Source: Streptomyces ureilyticus (GTDB lineage: Bacteria; Actinomycetota; Actinomycetes; Streptomycetales; Streptomycetaceae). From it: DNA of 35,347 nucleotides. A program made the position numbers and the translations under genes. Position 1 is the first letter of the stretch. The number at the start of each line of letters is the position of its first letter. Positions 17,123 through 23,781 of this stretch are shown here, in pieces. The stretch is taken from NCBI RefSeq assembly GCF_011045025.1, contig NZ_JAAKZX010000093.1, forward strand, positions 1-35,347, in the 5' to 3' direction. The notes beneath the pieces are model-generated. The model saw only the letters and a program-made list of their open reading frames with translations, did no database searches and was not told the origin of the DNA.

Positions 17123-17397
17123 GCCACCTCCTCCGGGTGATCGGGAGCCGCGGCCTCGGCCACGACGATGTCGTAGTGGACGGCGAGTCCGGCCAGTTCC
17201 TCGTCCACGGCGCGCAGCAATTCCTCCCGGCAGTGCGCGGTGGGCACGGTGCCCATGACCGCCACGGCCGATCCCCGCGGCTCGACGCGCATACCGAGTT
17301 CGCCCAGTTCCCCGGCGGCGAGCCGCTCCTGCAGATGGGCGATGCGGTACTCGACGTTGTTCTCGGCCCGCTCGGCGTTCCCGGCATGGGCGTTCAT
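17119..17397 (-). CDS. Small BON-like protein
   Basis: A 92-residue protein. A helical N-terminal half (VEYRIAHLQERLAAGELGELG) precedes MRVEPRGSAVAVMGTVPTAHCREELLRAVDEELAGLAVHYDIVV (residues about 36-79), whose strand-GTV-helix-strand pattern resembles a single BON domain. There is no signal peptide or membrane segment, unlike periplasmic BON proteins of Gram-negatives. It overlaps the gene before and the gene after by ATGA, so all three should be made in step. It may be a small adaptor or ligand-binding partner for the flanking nucleotidyltransferase and phosphoesterase. BON assignment is tentative. Confidence 0.7.
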   Translation of the reverse strand: MNAHAGNAERAENNVEYRIAHLQERLAAGELGELGMRVEPRGSAVAVMGTVPTAHCREELLRAVDEELAGLAVHYDIVVAEAAAPDHPEEVA

Positions 17398-18080
17398 TGA
17401 TCTCCTCCCTGCGGTGCGATGACGTCCAGGCGCTCCAGCAAGTACAGAAAAGCGGCCGGCATGGGTACGTCCCCGAACTCGCGGCGGATCCGCAACCAGT
17501 CGACTTTCTCGCGCAGCAGCCGGGCGATCGGCAGGACGGCGCCGAAATCGCAGTGGTGCTCGGAGAAGGCGGCGAGCAGACTCCGCAACAGGTCGGTGGG
17601 TGCCAACACGGGCATCTGTACGGAGTCCACCGACAGCTCCTGCGCCCTGCCGAGCAACTCGCCGCTGACCGGCTCATGGGCCAGCCCGAAGATCAGGTCC
17701 ACGTCCTGCCCGAGGCACTTGGCCTTCAGCAGCCAGTCCTCGGGAGGCGCGTACACCGTCAGGCCGGCGTCCTCCAGCGTGGCGGCGACCGCTTCGGCGT
17801 CCTCGGGCTTGATACAGAAGTCGGCATCGTGCTGGAGGCTGCCTTCCCCGCCGTGCGCGTACACGGCGACACTCCCAGCGAGAGCGAAGTCGTGCCCTTG
17901 CCTCTTCAGGAGGGCGGCGACCTGCTTGGTCGCCTCCAGGATCGCCTGGTGGCGGTCGGGCGGAAGCTGCCCGGCACGCTCATCGGGCGGACGGCTCCCC
18001 ATGGCCGCACCGCCCGCCAGATGCAGCTCAGGAGCCGACCGCCGCCCGTCGAGAGCGGCGTCATCCGCGTTCTGCGCCAC
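17394..18080 (-). CDS. Nucleotidyltransferase-fold protein
   Basis: A 228-residue protein with a polymerase-beta-like nucleotidyltransferase core. The sequence ALAGSVAVYAHGG...LQHDADFCI supplies the GS motif and the DxD metal pair, and GQDVDLIFGLA supplies the third carboxylate, so the active site looks complete. The C-terminal half is helical (LAPTDLLRSLLAAFSEHHCDFGAVLPIARLLREKVDW). Related proteins transfer nucleotides to antibiotics, tRNA or proteins (including AbiEii-type toxins); which applies here is unknown. GTG at 18080 is preferred because AGGGAG lies five bases upstream; ATG at 18002 is an alternative that removes 26 residues. It is the first gene of the ATGA-linked operon with the BON-like and phosphoesterase genes. 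Confidence 0.82.
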   Translation of the reverse strand: MAQNADDAALDGRRSAPELHLAGGAAMGSRPPDERAGQLPPDRHQAILEATKQVAALLKRQGHDFALAGSVAVYAHGGEGSLQHDADFCIKPEDAEAVAATLEDAGLTVYAPPEDWLLKAKCLGQDVDLIFGLAHEPVSGELLGRAQELSVDSVQMPVLAPTDLLRSLLAAFSEHHCDFGAVLPIARLLREKVDWLRIRREFGDVPMPAAFLYLLERLDVIAPQGGDQ

Positions 18081-18219
18081 TGCTGCTCCCTTTCCGCACA
18101 CCGCCGCCGCAATCTCGATGCGATCGGCCGTCTCCGACGAACCCTGCGCTGATGGCTGTACGGGTCTCCACCGCACGACGGATCAATCAGGATCAGGAGG
18201 TACGGGAGGACAGCCGGCG

Positions 18220-19884
18220 TCAGGAGATCCCGGCCCCCGCCCTCCAGCGCTGGTCGTCGTCTCCGTCTGCCGGTTCGATGTCCAGGTCCTCGCCGCCGGC
18301 CGGGGTCACAGCGTGGTCGGGGGCGATGACCGGGCGGATGACACCCGTGGCGTCCACGGCGAACCGAAGGTTTTCGCCGTTGCTGCTGTCGAGGGATTCG
18401 CAGGTCCAGATGCCGAGCCCGTCGTCGTCGGAGCCGCGGCTGTCCAGGCAGAAGTCCGGGTCGGCGAACGACTGGATGGCGCCGCTGGCGGCGTCGACCC
18501 TCCAGCGCTGGGTGCGCGACGAGGAGCAGTCGGCGGCGATGACGTCCGTACCGAGGTCGAAGTCGCCGCCCTCGACGTCCAGGCACAGGCCCGAGTCGAC
18601 GTTCACCACCTGGGCGAAAGTGCCGTCCGGTGGCTCGGCCGTCGGGGGCTTCGAACGGGTCGGCGTCGGCGTGGGAGTTGGTTTGGGCGTGGGTGTCGGG
18701 CTCGGTGACGCCGAGCGCGACGGCTTCGTCGGCTCGGGGGACGGGGACTGGGCCGTGGCAGACAGGGTCGGCGGCGGGGAGAACGTCGACGTCACCGTCG
18801 CCGAGGGTGGCCGTGTCGGCGTGTCCACAGCGCCGGCCGACTCCTGCGATCCCGAGTCGCCCTGCGTCAGCAGATAGACCAGCAGCGGTGCGAGAGCGAC
18901 ACCGAGCGCGGCCGAGACGATCGCGACGCGGCGGGACGGCCACCACGCCGACCAACTCCACCGGGCCGCCGAACGCTCGCCCTGCCCCGCCGTCGTACGC
19001 ACTTCCTGCCGCGCCTCGCCGACCGCCCCGCCGCTCACGGCGTAGGCCGTGCCGCCCCAGGGCAGCAGCCCCTCGGCCAGAGCCGCGCGCGGAGTGTCAC
19101 GGAGGGCCGCCAACTCCTCGTACCCGGTGGCACAGTGCGGGCAGCCGCCCATATGGGCGTCCAGGTCCGCGCTGCGGCGAGGGCGCTCGGGGCGTACCGC
19201 CTCCTCGATCAGACGATGAAAATCCTGGCAGTCCGGATCGTCGGAACCGGCGAGGCGCGTGGTGAGTACGGACTGGCACAGGTCCTGGAACGCGCCTTGC
19301 ATGCCGTGCGCCACGTCCTCGGGCGCGACGCCCAGAAAGCGGGCGGTGTCGGCCTCGGACTCCTGGTCCACGACGCCGTACCAGACCAGGCCCTGCACCC
19401 GCGTGGGCAGCGTCAGGAACGCGGCGAGCATCGGCGGGACGGGTCCGTCGGCGCCCGCGTCCGCCTCGCGCAGGGCGACGAGCAGACCCGGGTCCAGGCG
19501 GGCGGCACGTTCGTCGGCGGACCACTCGACGGCCACCCGGCAGGCCAGCAGCAGGAGTTGATGCCGCCAGGGGGTGGGCGGCTCGAGACCGCGCGCCGTC
19601 TCGCGGGCCGCGTGGGTGAAGGCCGTCGCCGTGATCCGATGGGCCGCCGACTCGTCGACGGTGCACAGCCGGGCGTACGCGAGGACCGCGGGCCGGTGTC
19701 GGCTGCGCAGCTCGCGCCAGGCGGGGCGCGCGGTCCGGGCGTCGGCGCGCAGCAGATCGGTCAGCCGCGCGTCGGACACCGAAGAGAGGTCCTCCTGCTC
19801 CGGCGGCATCGCGTGCTGGGGGACCTGCGCGCCGCCGTCGGCCTCGGTGTCGCCGTACTCGTCGGACTCGTCGCCCCGAGCCAT
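18220..19884 (-). CDS. Membrane protein fusing sigma-factor-like region, zinc anti-sigma-like finger and external ricin lectin domain
   Basis: A 554-residue single-pass protein. Residues 36-95 resemble a degenerate sigma region 2 (LTDLLRADARTARPAWRELRSRHRPAVLAYAR) and about 155-205 resemble region 4 (LTLPTRVQGLVWYG...EADTARFLGVAPEDVAHGM). Next is a zinc-finger HxxxCxxC (H244, C248, C251) like that of ZAS anti-sigma factors, a TM helix at 320-339, an external Pro/Thr/Ser linker, and a ricin beta-trefoil at 423-554 (QRWRV, QRWRAG). The order suggests sensing of sugar outside and signalling inside, all in one chain. Sigma-like segments are weak and may be vestigial. ATG at 19884 follows a GGAGGAGG site. 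It lies divergent from the metal ATPase and upstream of the nucleotidyltransferase operon on the same strand. Confidence 0.8.
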   Translation of the reverse strand: MARGDESDEYGDTEADGGAQVPQHAMPPEQEDLSSVSDARLTDLLRADARTARPAWRELRSRHRPAVLAYARLCTVDESAAHRITATAFTHAARETARGLEPPTPWRHQLLLLACRVAVEWSADERAARLDPGLLVALREADAGADGPVPPMLAAFLTLPTRVQGLVWYGVVDQESEADTARFLGVAPEDVAHGMQGAFQDLCQSVLTTRLAGSDDPDCQDFHRLIEEAVRPERPRRSADLDAHMGGCPHCATGYEELAALRDTPRAALAEGLLPWGGTAYAVSGGAVGEARQEVRTTAGQGERSAARWSWSAWWPSRRVAIVSAALGVALAPLLVYLLTQGDSGSQESAGAVDTPTRPPSATVTSTFSPPPTLSATAQSPSPEPTKPSRSASPSPTPTPKPTPTPTPTRSKPPTAEPPDGTFAQVVNVDSGLCLDVEGGDFDLGTDVIAADCSSSRTQRWRVDAASGAIQSFADPDFCLDSRGSDDDGLGIWTCESLDSSNGENLRFAVDATGVIRPVIAPDHAVTPAGGEDLDIEPADGDDDQRWRAGAGIS

Positions 19885-20004
19885 GCCCGTGCCTCCTCCC
19901 TCGCACTACGCGCTGTCACTGCCTGTCGGAAATCTCGCTCTCGGCGTGTCTGTGGGTCTGGAGTGACCTTAGTGACGCCAGGGGGTGGAGAGTGCGGACA
20001 TGAA

Positions 20005-20026
20005 GACATGAATGGCTCTTCATGTG
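20005..20026. promoter_or_regulatory. Proposed ArsR/SmtB operator ahead of the metal ATPase
   Basis: GACATG-N10-CATGTG; the inner part ACATGAA-TGGCTC-TTCATGT is a perfect inverted repeat that fits the TGAA-N6-TTCA layout of SmtB/ArsR operators. A further ACATGAA lies at 19998-20004. A possible -10 (TATGGT, 20033-20038) follows. The same 22-bp pattern recurs at 22516-22537 and 22952-22973. Confidence 0.65.
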
Positions 20027-20112
20027 ATCCTGTATGGTGAGGGCGCAGCACCGGGAACCGCCGTCTGCCCGTCTGCCCGTACGCCCTCATGCGCCCCTCA
20101 CGAAGGACAGTG

Positions 20113-22092
20113 ATGACGTCCACGCTCGCCCCGCCGTCGGTCGACCGGGCCGGATCCGCGCGCGCCGGAACCGCGCCCCGGCGGCGCACCCGCATCCTGG
20201 CGCTCCCCGAGGCCCGCTGGGCCGCCGCGGCCACCGCGCTCTTCCTGCTCGCGCTGCCCCTCCAGCTGACCGGCGCCCCCGCCTGGACCTGGGGCCCGCT
20301 CTACGCGCTGGCGTACGTCACCGGTGGCTGGGAACCGGGCTGGGAGGGGCTGAAGGCGCTCAAGGAGAAGACCCTCGACGTCGACCTGCTGATGATCGTC
20401 GCCGCCCTCGGTGCGGCCTCGATCGGGCAGGTGATGGACGGCGCCCTGCTGATCGTCATCTTCGCGACGTCCGGTGCGCTGGAGGCACTGGCCACCGCCC
20501 GCACCGCCGACTCGGTCCGCGGTCTGCTCGACCTGGCCCCCTCCACCGCCACCCGGCTGACTCCGGACGGCGGTGAACAGGCCGTCCCCGTCGAGGAGTT
20601 GACGGTCGGCGACACCATCCTCGTACGCCCCGGAGAGCGCGTCGGCGCGGACGGCCGCGTACTGGACGGAGCGAGCGAGGTCGACCAGGCGACCATCACC
20701 GGCGAACCGCTCCCCGCGCCGAAGGAGCCCGGGGGCGAGGTCTTCGCGGGCACCCTCAACGGCACCGGAGCCCTGTGGGTCCGCGTCGAGCGCGACGCCT
20801 CCGACTCGGTGATCGCCCGGATCGTACGGATGGTGGAGGAGGCGTCCGAGACGAAGGCGCCCACCCAGCTGTTCATCGAGAAGGTCGAACAGCGTTACTC
20901 GCTGGGCATGGTGGCCGCCACCCTCGCCGTCTTCCTCGTACCGCTCGCCTTCGGCGCCGCACTCGACGACGCACTCCTGCGGGCCATGACCTTCATGATC
21001 GTGGCCTCGCCGTGCGCGGTCGTACTGGCCACCATGCCGCCGCTGCTCTCCGCGATCGCCAACGCCGGACGGCACGGCGTACTGGTCAAGTCGGCCGTGG
21101 TGATGGAGCGGCTCGGCCAGGTGGACACGGTCGCCCTCGACAAGACGGGCACGCTGACCGAAGGCACCCCGCGGGTCACCGATGTACGGGCGCTGCCCCA
21201 ATCCGGCCTGGACGAGGACGAGTTGCTGCTGCTCGCCGCGGCAGCCGAGCACCCGAGCGAGCATCCGCTGGCCCGAGCCGTCGTGGACGCGGCCCGCGAA
21301 CGCGGCCTCGACCTGCCCGCCACGGAGGACTTCGCATCCGCACCCGGCGTCGGAGTACAGGCCGTCGCCGACGGACGCACGGTCGCGGTGGGCGCCCCGG
21401 CCCGCCTGCTGGACGATGCCGGGAACCCGATCACCGCGATGGCCGAGGAGCTCGAGGACTCCGGCCGTACCGCGGTCCTGGTCATGGTCGACGGGCTCCC
21501 TGCCGGAGTGCTCGGCATCGCGGACCGGCTGCGCCCGGACGCCGCCGCCACCGTCGTCTCCCTCACCAAACTGACCGGCAACGCTCCGACCCTGCTCACC
21601 GGCGACAACGCCCGGGCAGCCGCCCACCTCGCCGCCGAGGCCGGCATCGACGACGTACGCGCCGGACTGCTGCCCCAGGACAAGCTGAGCGCGGTCAAGG
21701 AGAGGGAGGCCGCGGGCCGCAAGGTGATGGTCGTCGGGGACGGCGTCAACGACGCGCCCGCCCTGGCCGCCGCCCACACCGGTATCGCCATGGGCCGGGC
21801 GGGCTCCGACCTCGCCCTGGAGACCGCCGACGCCGTGATCGTCCGCGATGAACTCGCCGCGGTCCCCACCACCGTCGCCCTCTCCCGCCGCGCCCGGGAG
21901 CTGGTCGTCCAGAACCTCGTCATCGCCGGGGTGTTCATCGCCGGACTCGTCATCTGGGACCTGGCCGGCACCCTGCCGCTGCCCCTCGGCGTCGCGGGCC
22001 ACGAGGGCTCGACCATCATCGTCGGCCTGAACGGACTGCGCCTGCTGCGGGAGACGGCCTGGCAGCGGGCAGCCGGTGTGGGAAGGAGCTGA
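20113..22092 (+). CDS. Heavy-metal P-type ATPase, P1B-4-like (Co/Ni/Fe/Zn exporter)
   Basis: A 659-residue ion pump. No N-terminal metal-binding domain precedes the membrane helices (about 37-53, 92-100, 108-120, 262-282, 290-312, and two near the C-terminus). The actuator loop has TGE at 196-198, the membrane metal site SPC at 299-301, the phosphorylation site DKTGT at 343-347, the SEHPLARA motif, and GDGVND near 542. The C-terminal helix carries HEGST, which with SPC marks the P1B-4 group (CoaT, CtpD, CtpJ), associated with Co2+, Ni2+, Fe2+ or Zn2+ efflux rather than copper. ATG at 20113 follows GAAGGAC; the longer frame from 20089 is not needed. An ArsR-type operator sits in its promoter, and an ArsR gene lies convergently downstream. 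Metal preference is inferred from motifs only. Confidence 0.92.
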   Translation: MTSTLAPPSVDRAGSARAGTAPRRRTRILALPEARWAAAATALFLLALPLQLTGAPAWTWGPLYALAYVTGGWEPGWEGLKALKEKTLDVDLLMIVAALGAASIGQVMDGALLIVIFATSGALEALATARTADSVRGLLDLAPSTATRLTPDGGEQAVPVEELTVGDTILVRPGERVGADGRVLDGASEVDQATITGEPLPAPKEPGGEVFAGTLNGTGALWVRVERDASDSVIARIVRMVEEASETKAPTQLFIEKVEQRYSLGMVAATLAVFLVPLAFGAALDDALLRAMTFMIVASPCAVVLATMPPLLSAIANAGRHGVLVKSAVVMERLGQVDTVALDKTGTLTEGTPRVTDVRALPQSGLDEDELLLLAAAAEHPSEHPLARAVVDAARERGLDLPATEDFASAPGVGVQAVADGRTVAVGAPARLLDDAGNPITAMAEELEDSGRTAVLVMVDGLPAGVLGIADRLRPDAAATVVSLTKLTGNAPTLLTGDNARAAAHLAAEAGIDDVRAGLLPQDKLSAVKEREAAGRKVMVVGDGVNDAPALAAAHTGIAMGRAGSDLALETADAVIVRDELAAVPTTVALSRRARELVVQNLVIAGVFIAGLVIWDLAGTLPLPLGVAGHEGSTIIVGLNGLRLLRETAWQRAAGVGRS

Positions 22093-22146
22093 CGGCCGAC
22101 CCTCGATGTGGCACGCCGTCCGTGACGTGCGAGCCCGGACATGACG

Positions 22147-22177
22147 ATGGCCGCCCGGCGGGAAGCCGGGCGGCCAT
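22147..22177. terminator. Strong bidirectional hairpin between the ATPase and ArsR genes
   Basis: A perfect 13-bp stem (ATGGCCGCCCGGC paired with its complement) and a 5-base loop lie between two convergent genes. No U-tract follows, as is usual in Streptomyces. Confidence 0.85.
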
Positions 22178-22206
22178 GGGTGTCGTACGGGCCGTGAAGG
22201 CCGGCG

Positions 22207-22518
22207 CTACTCCTGCGCGTGCCGGATGGCGTCCAGCACGATGTGCGCCACGTGATCGTCGGTCAGGCTGTACTGGGTCTCGCGGGCCTGGCGCCGGGCG
22301 GTGACGATCCGCGAGGTGCGCAGCACCCTCAGGTGCTGGGACACCAGAGGCTGGCTCACGCCCAGGGTGGCGACCAGTTCGTGGACGTACTTCCCGCCGG
22401 TGGACAGCTCGCGCACGATGCCGAGGCGCACGGGCGAGGCCAGGGCTCGCAGCAGCTCACTGGCGGCCTGGAGCGTGTCCGTCGGCTCGCTCGCCGGGGG
22501 AGGGGAAGTCATTGCCAT
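22207..22518 (-). CDS. ArsR/SmtB family metal-responsive repressor
   Basis: A 103-residue winged-helix regulator. The recognition region reads VHELVATLGVSQPLVSQHLRVLRTSRIVTARRQ (about 44-76), a canonical ArsR HTH and wing. Possible metal ligands are H82? and H86/H88 region histidines in DDHVAHIVLDAIRHAQE at the C-terminus, like the alpha-5 sites of SmtB/NmtR/CzrA that bind Zn, Co or Ni; no cysteine pair of the ArsR/CadC type is seen. There is no Shine-Dalgarno site. A TAATGT -10 at 22525-22530 would place the transcript start at or next to the ATG at 22518, so the mRNA is probably leaderless. The proposed operator (22516-22537) overlaps this -10, implying self-repression. Confidence 0.88.
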   Translation of the reverse strand: MAMTSPPPASEPTDTLQAASELLRALASPVRLGIVRELSTGGKYVHELVATLGVSQPLVSQHLRVLRTSRIVTARRQARETQYSLTDDHVAHIVLDAIRHAQE

Positions 22519-22537
22519 ATGCAGACATTAGCATGTG
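22516..22537. promoter_or_regulatory. Proposed ArsR operator over its own promoter
   Basis: On the minus strand CACATG-N10-CATATG, with a TAATGT -10 inside the spacer (22525-22530). It matches the NAYATG-N10-CATRTG pattern found at the ATPase and His-rich gene promoters, and would block polymerase when bound. Confidence 0.6.
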
Positions 22538-22596
22538 ACAATAGTTTCCGATTCGGTGCGCGGTCTGTCCGACCTGGCATCACTCGGCATCGGCGG

Positions 22597-22899
22597 TCAG
22601 TGGTCGTCCCAGTGCCCCTCGTGGGCGGCGTGACGGTGGCCGTCGTGCACGTAGTCGGTGTGGCCGTCGTGCGGCACGGCGACGTGGCCGCAGCCCTCGC
22701 CATGCTGGTGGTCGTGTCCTTCGTGGACGGCGTGGCCCGCGCCGTTGCACTCGTCGATGTGGTCGCCGTGGGCCCGGTGGATGTGGCCGTCGTGGGCGTA
22801 GTCGGTGTGGTCGCCGTGCGGGATGGCGACGTGGCCGCAGTCTGTGCCGTGGGTGTGCGTGTGGTTCTCGTGGGTGAGGTGGTCGGTGGCGCTGGTCAT
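22597..22899 (-). CDS. Histidine-rich putative metal-binding protein
   Basis: A 100-residue protein with about 27 histidines and 15 or more Asp/Glu. It consists largely of two related copies: CGHVAIPHGDHTDYAHDGH and CGHVAVPHDGHTDYVHDGH, about 50 residues apart, each led by a cysteine. There is no signal peptide or membrane helix, so it should be cytosolic. It resembles in composition nickel/zinc/cobalt storage or chaperone proteins, but I do not recognise a named family. ATG at 22899 follows AAGGAG at 6 bp spacing; the longer frame to 22986 lacks such a site. Its promoter carries the operator shared with ArsR and the ATPase, which argues that it is induced by the same metal and acts as a buffer or delivery protein. 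Its 3' end is only 79 bp from the ArsR start. Confidence 0.85.
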   Translation of the reverse strand: MTSATDHLTHENHTHTHGTDCGHVAIPHGDHTDYAHDGHIHRAHGDHIDECNGAGHAVHEGHDHQHGEGCGHVAVPHDGHTDYVHDGHRHAAHEGHWDDH

Positions 22900-23227
22900 G
22901 AGGGCTCCTTGCGTTGTGCCTGGCGTTGCCCGATGGCTCTGGTCGCGGCAACACATGGTGACATTAACATATAGCGATTCCTGCATGCATCCGCGCTGAT
23001 GGTCCCGTGACGGAGGTCACGGACGCCGTGGTGGCGGTGCTTCTGTGAGTCTCGTATCCGAGCGCTCAATGCCGGCGGCCGGCGAATACCCGTAACCGCC
23101 GATATCGGGCGTATCGCGCCCGCTGTGTAACGCGTAATCCGGACGCGGCGCAGTTTCCATAAGGCACGGAAAGTGCCCCGCACGCGTCCGCGGCCGAGAA
23201 TTGTGCACCCATCAGATGGGAATCCCC
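22900..23227. promoter_or_regulatory. Divergent intergenic region with metal operator and structured leader
   Basis: 328 bp without a gene. At 22952-22973 is the third operator copy; on the minus strand TATATG-N10-CATGTG, with a TAATGT -10 at 22961-22966 and a leader of about 55 bases to the His-rich gene. Toward the plus-strand gene at 23228 there are inverted repeats: CCGATATCGG at 23099-23108, CGGGCG/CGCCCG at 23106-23122, and a nested structure with outer arms CGGACGCG (23140-23147) and CGCGTCCG (23183-23190) around GGCAC-GGAAA-GTGCC (23163-23177). Confidence 0.55.
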
Positions 23228-23590
23228 GTGAGTAACTTCGAACCCGTACCCGAAAGTCAGCAATACGACCAGAATCAGGTCCGCAACCACCGTCAGGAAA
23301 GGAGGAGAGACGGCTCCGCGGCGCGGCGAGCAGCACTCGCCATCCACACCGTCGCGGACGTAGCGGCCCTGTTCCTGGGTCTGTGGATCCTGCTCTACCT
23401 GCTCGAGGCCAACCAGGCGAACGTCTTCGTCGAGTTCGTGGAAGACACTGCCGACTGGCTGGCATGGTGGTCACAGGACATTTTCACGATGGACACAGAA
23501 GGGCTTCGCGTCCTCCTCAATTACGGCCTGCCTGCTGTGATCTACCTGTTGATCGGACATGGCGTAGCCGCGCGCGTACGCAATCTCTGA
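23228..23590 (+). CDS. Small two-helix membrane protein of unknown function
   Basis: A 120-residue protein. The N-terminus is polar and rich in Gln, Arg and Asn (SNFEPVPESQQYDQNQVRNHRQERRRDGS), followed by a TM helix at about 41-60 (ADVAALFLGLWILLYLLEA) and a second at about 97-115 (LLNYGLPAVIYLLIGHGVA), joined by an acidic, Trp-rich external loop (VEFVEDTADWLAWWSQDIFTMD). GTG at 23228 is preferred because the sequence from there reads as a natural N-terminus; ATG at 23216 is possible. I know no function. It could be a small envelope or stress-response membrane protein. Confidence 0.7.
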   Translation: MSNFEPVPESQQYDQNQVRNHRQERRRDGSAARRAALAIHTVADVAALFLGLWILLYLLEANQANVFVEFVEDTADWLAWWSQDIFTMDTEGLRVLLNYGLPAVIYLLIGHGVAARVRNL

Positions 23591-23719
23591 CGCAATTCAT
23601 CATCCGCTCGCAGATGTGAAGAATGCGAAACCCTGCGAGCGGGAATCCGAAAACCTGAGCGAACAAACGCCCGCGCGTAGACAGTTGATGAGTGCCGCGG
23701 GGTGTGACCACACGCGCCT

Positions 23720-23751
23720 GCGGCCGGTACGTCGTTCCGTGTACCGGCCGC
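23720..23751. terminator. Bidirectional terminator hairpin
   Basis: An 11-bp perfect stem (GCGGCCGGTAC and its complement) with a 10-base loop, placed between the convergent membrane-protein gene and the kinase gene. Confidence 0.8.
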
Positions 23752-23781
23752 GCGGGTCCCGTCGGCGGGGCCTGCCTGCCG

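Noticed and set aside
16355..17677. A 440-codon frame ending in the phosphoesterase
   Set aside because: The part above 17122 reads through two neighbouring genes in a wrong frame; the real start has a ribosome site and ATGA coupling.
20098..22002. A 634-codon open frame antisense to the metal ATPase
   Set aside because: GC-rich DNA gives long antisense frames; the composition is abnormal (Gly/Asp/Val/Gln-rich) and the ATPase on the other strand has every family motif.
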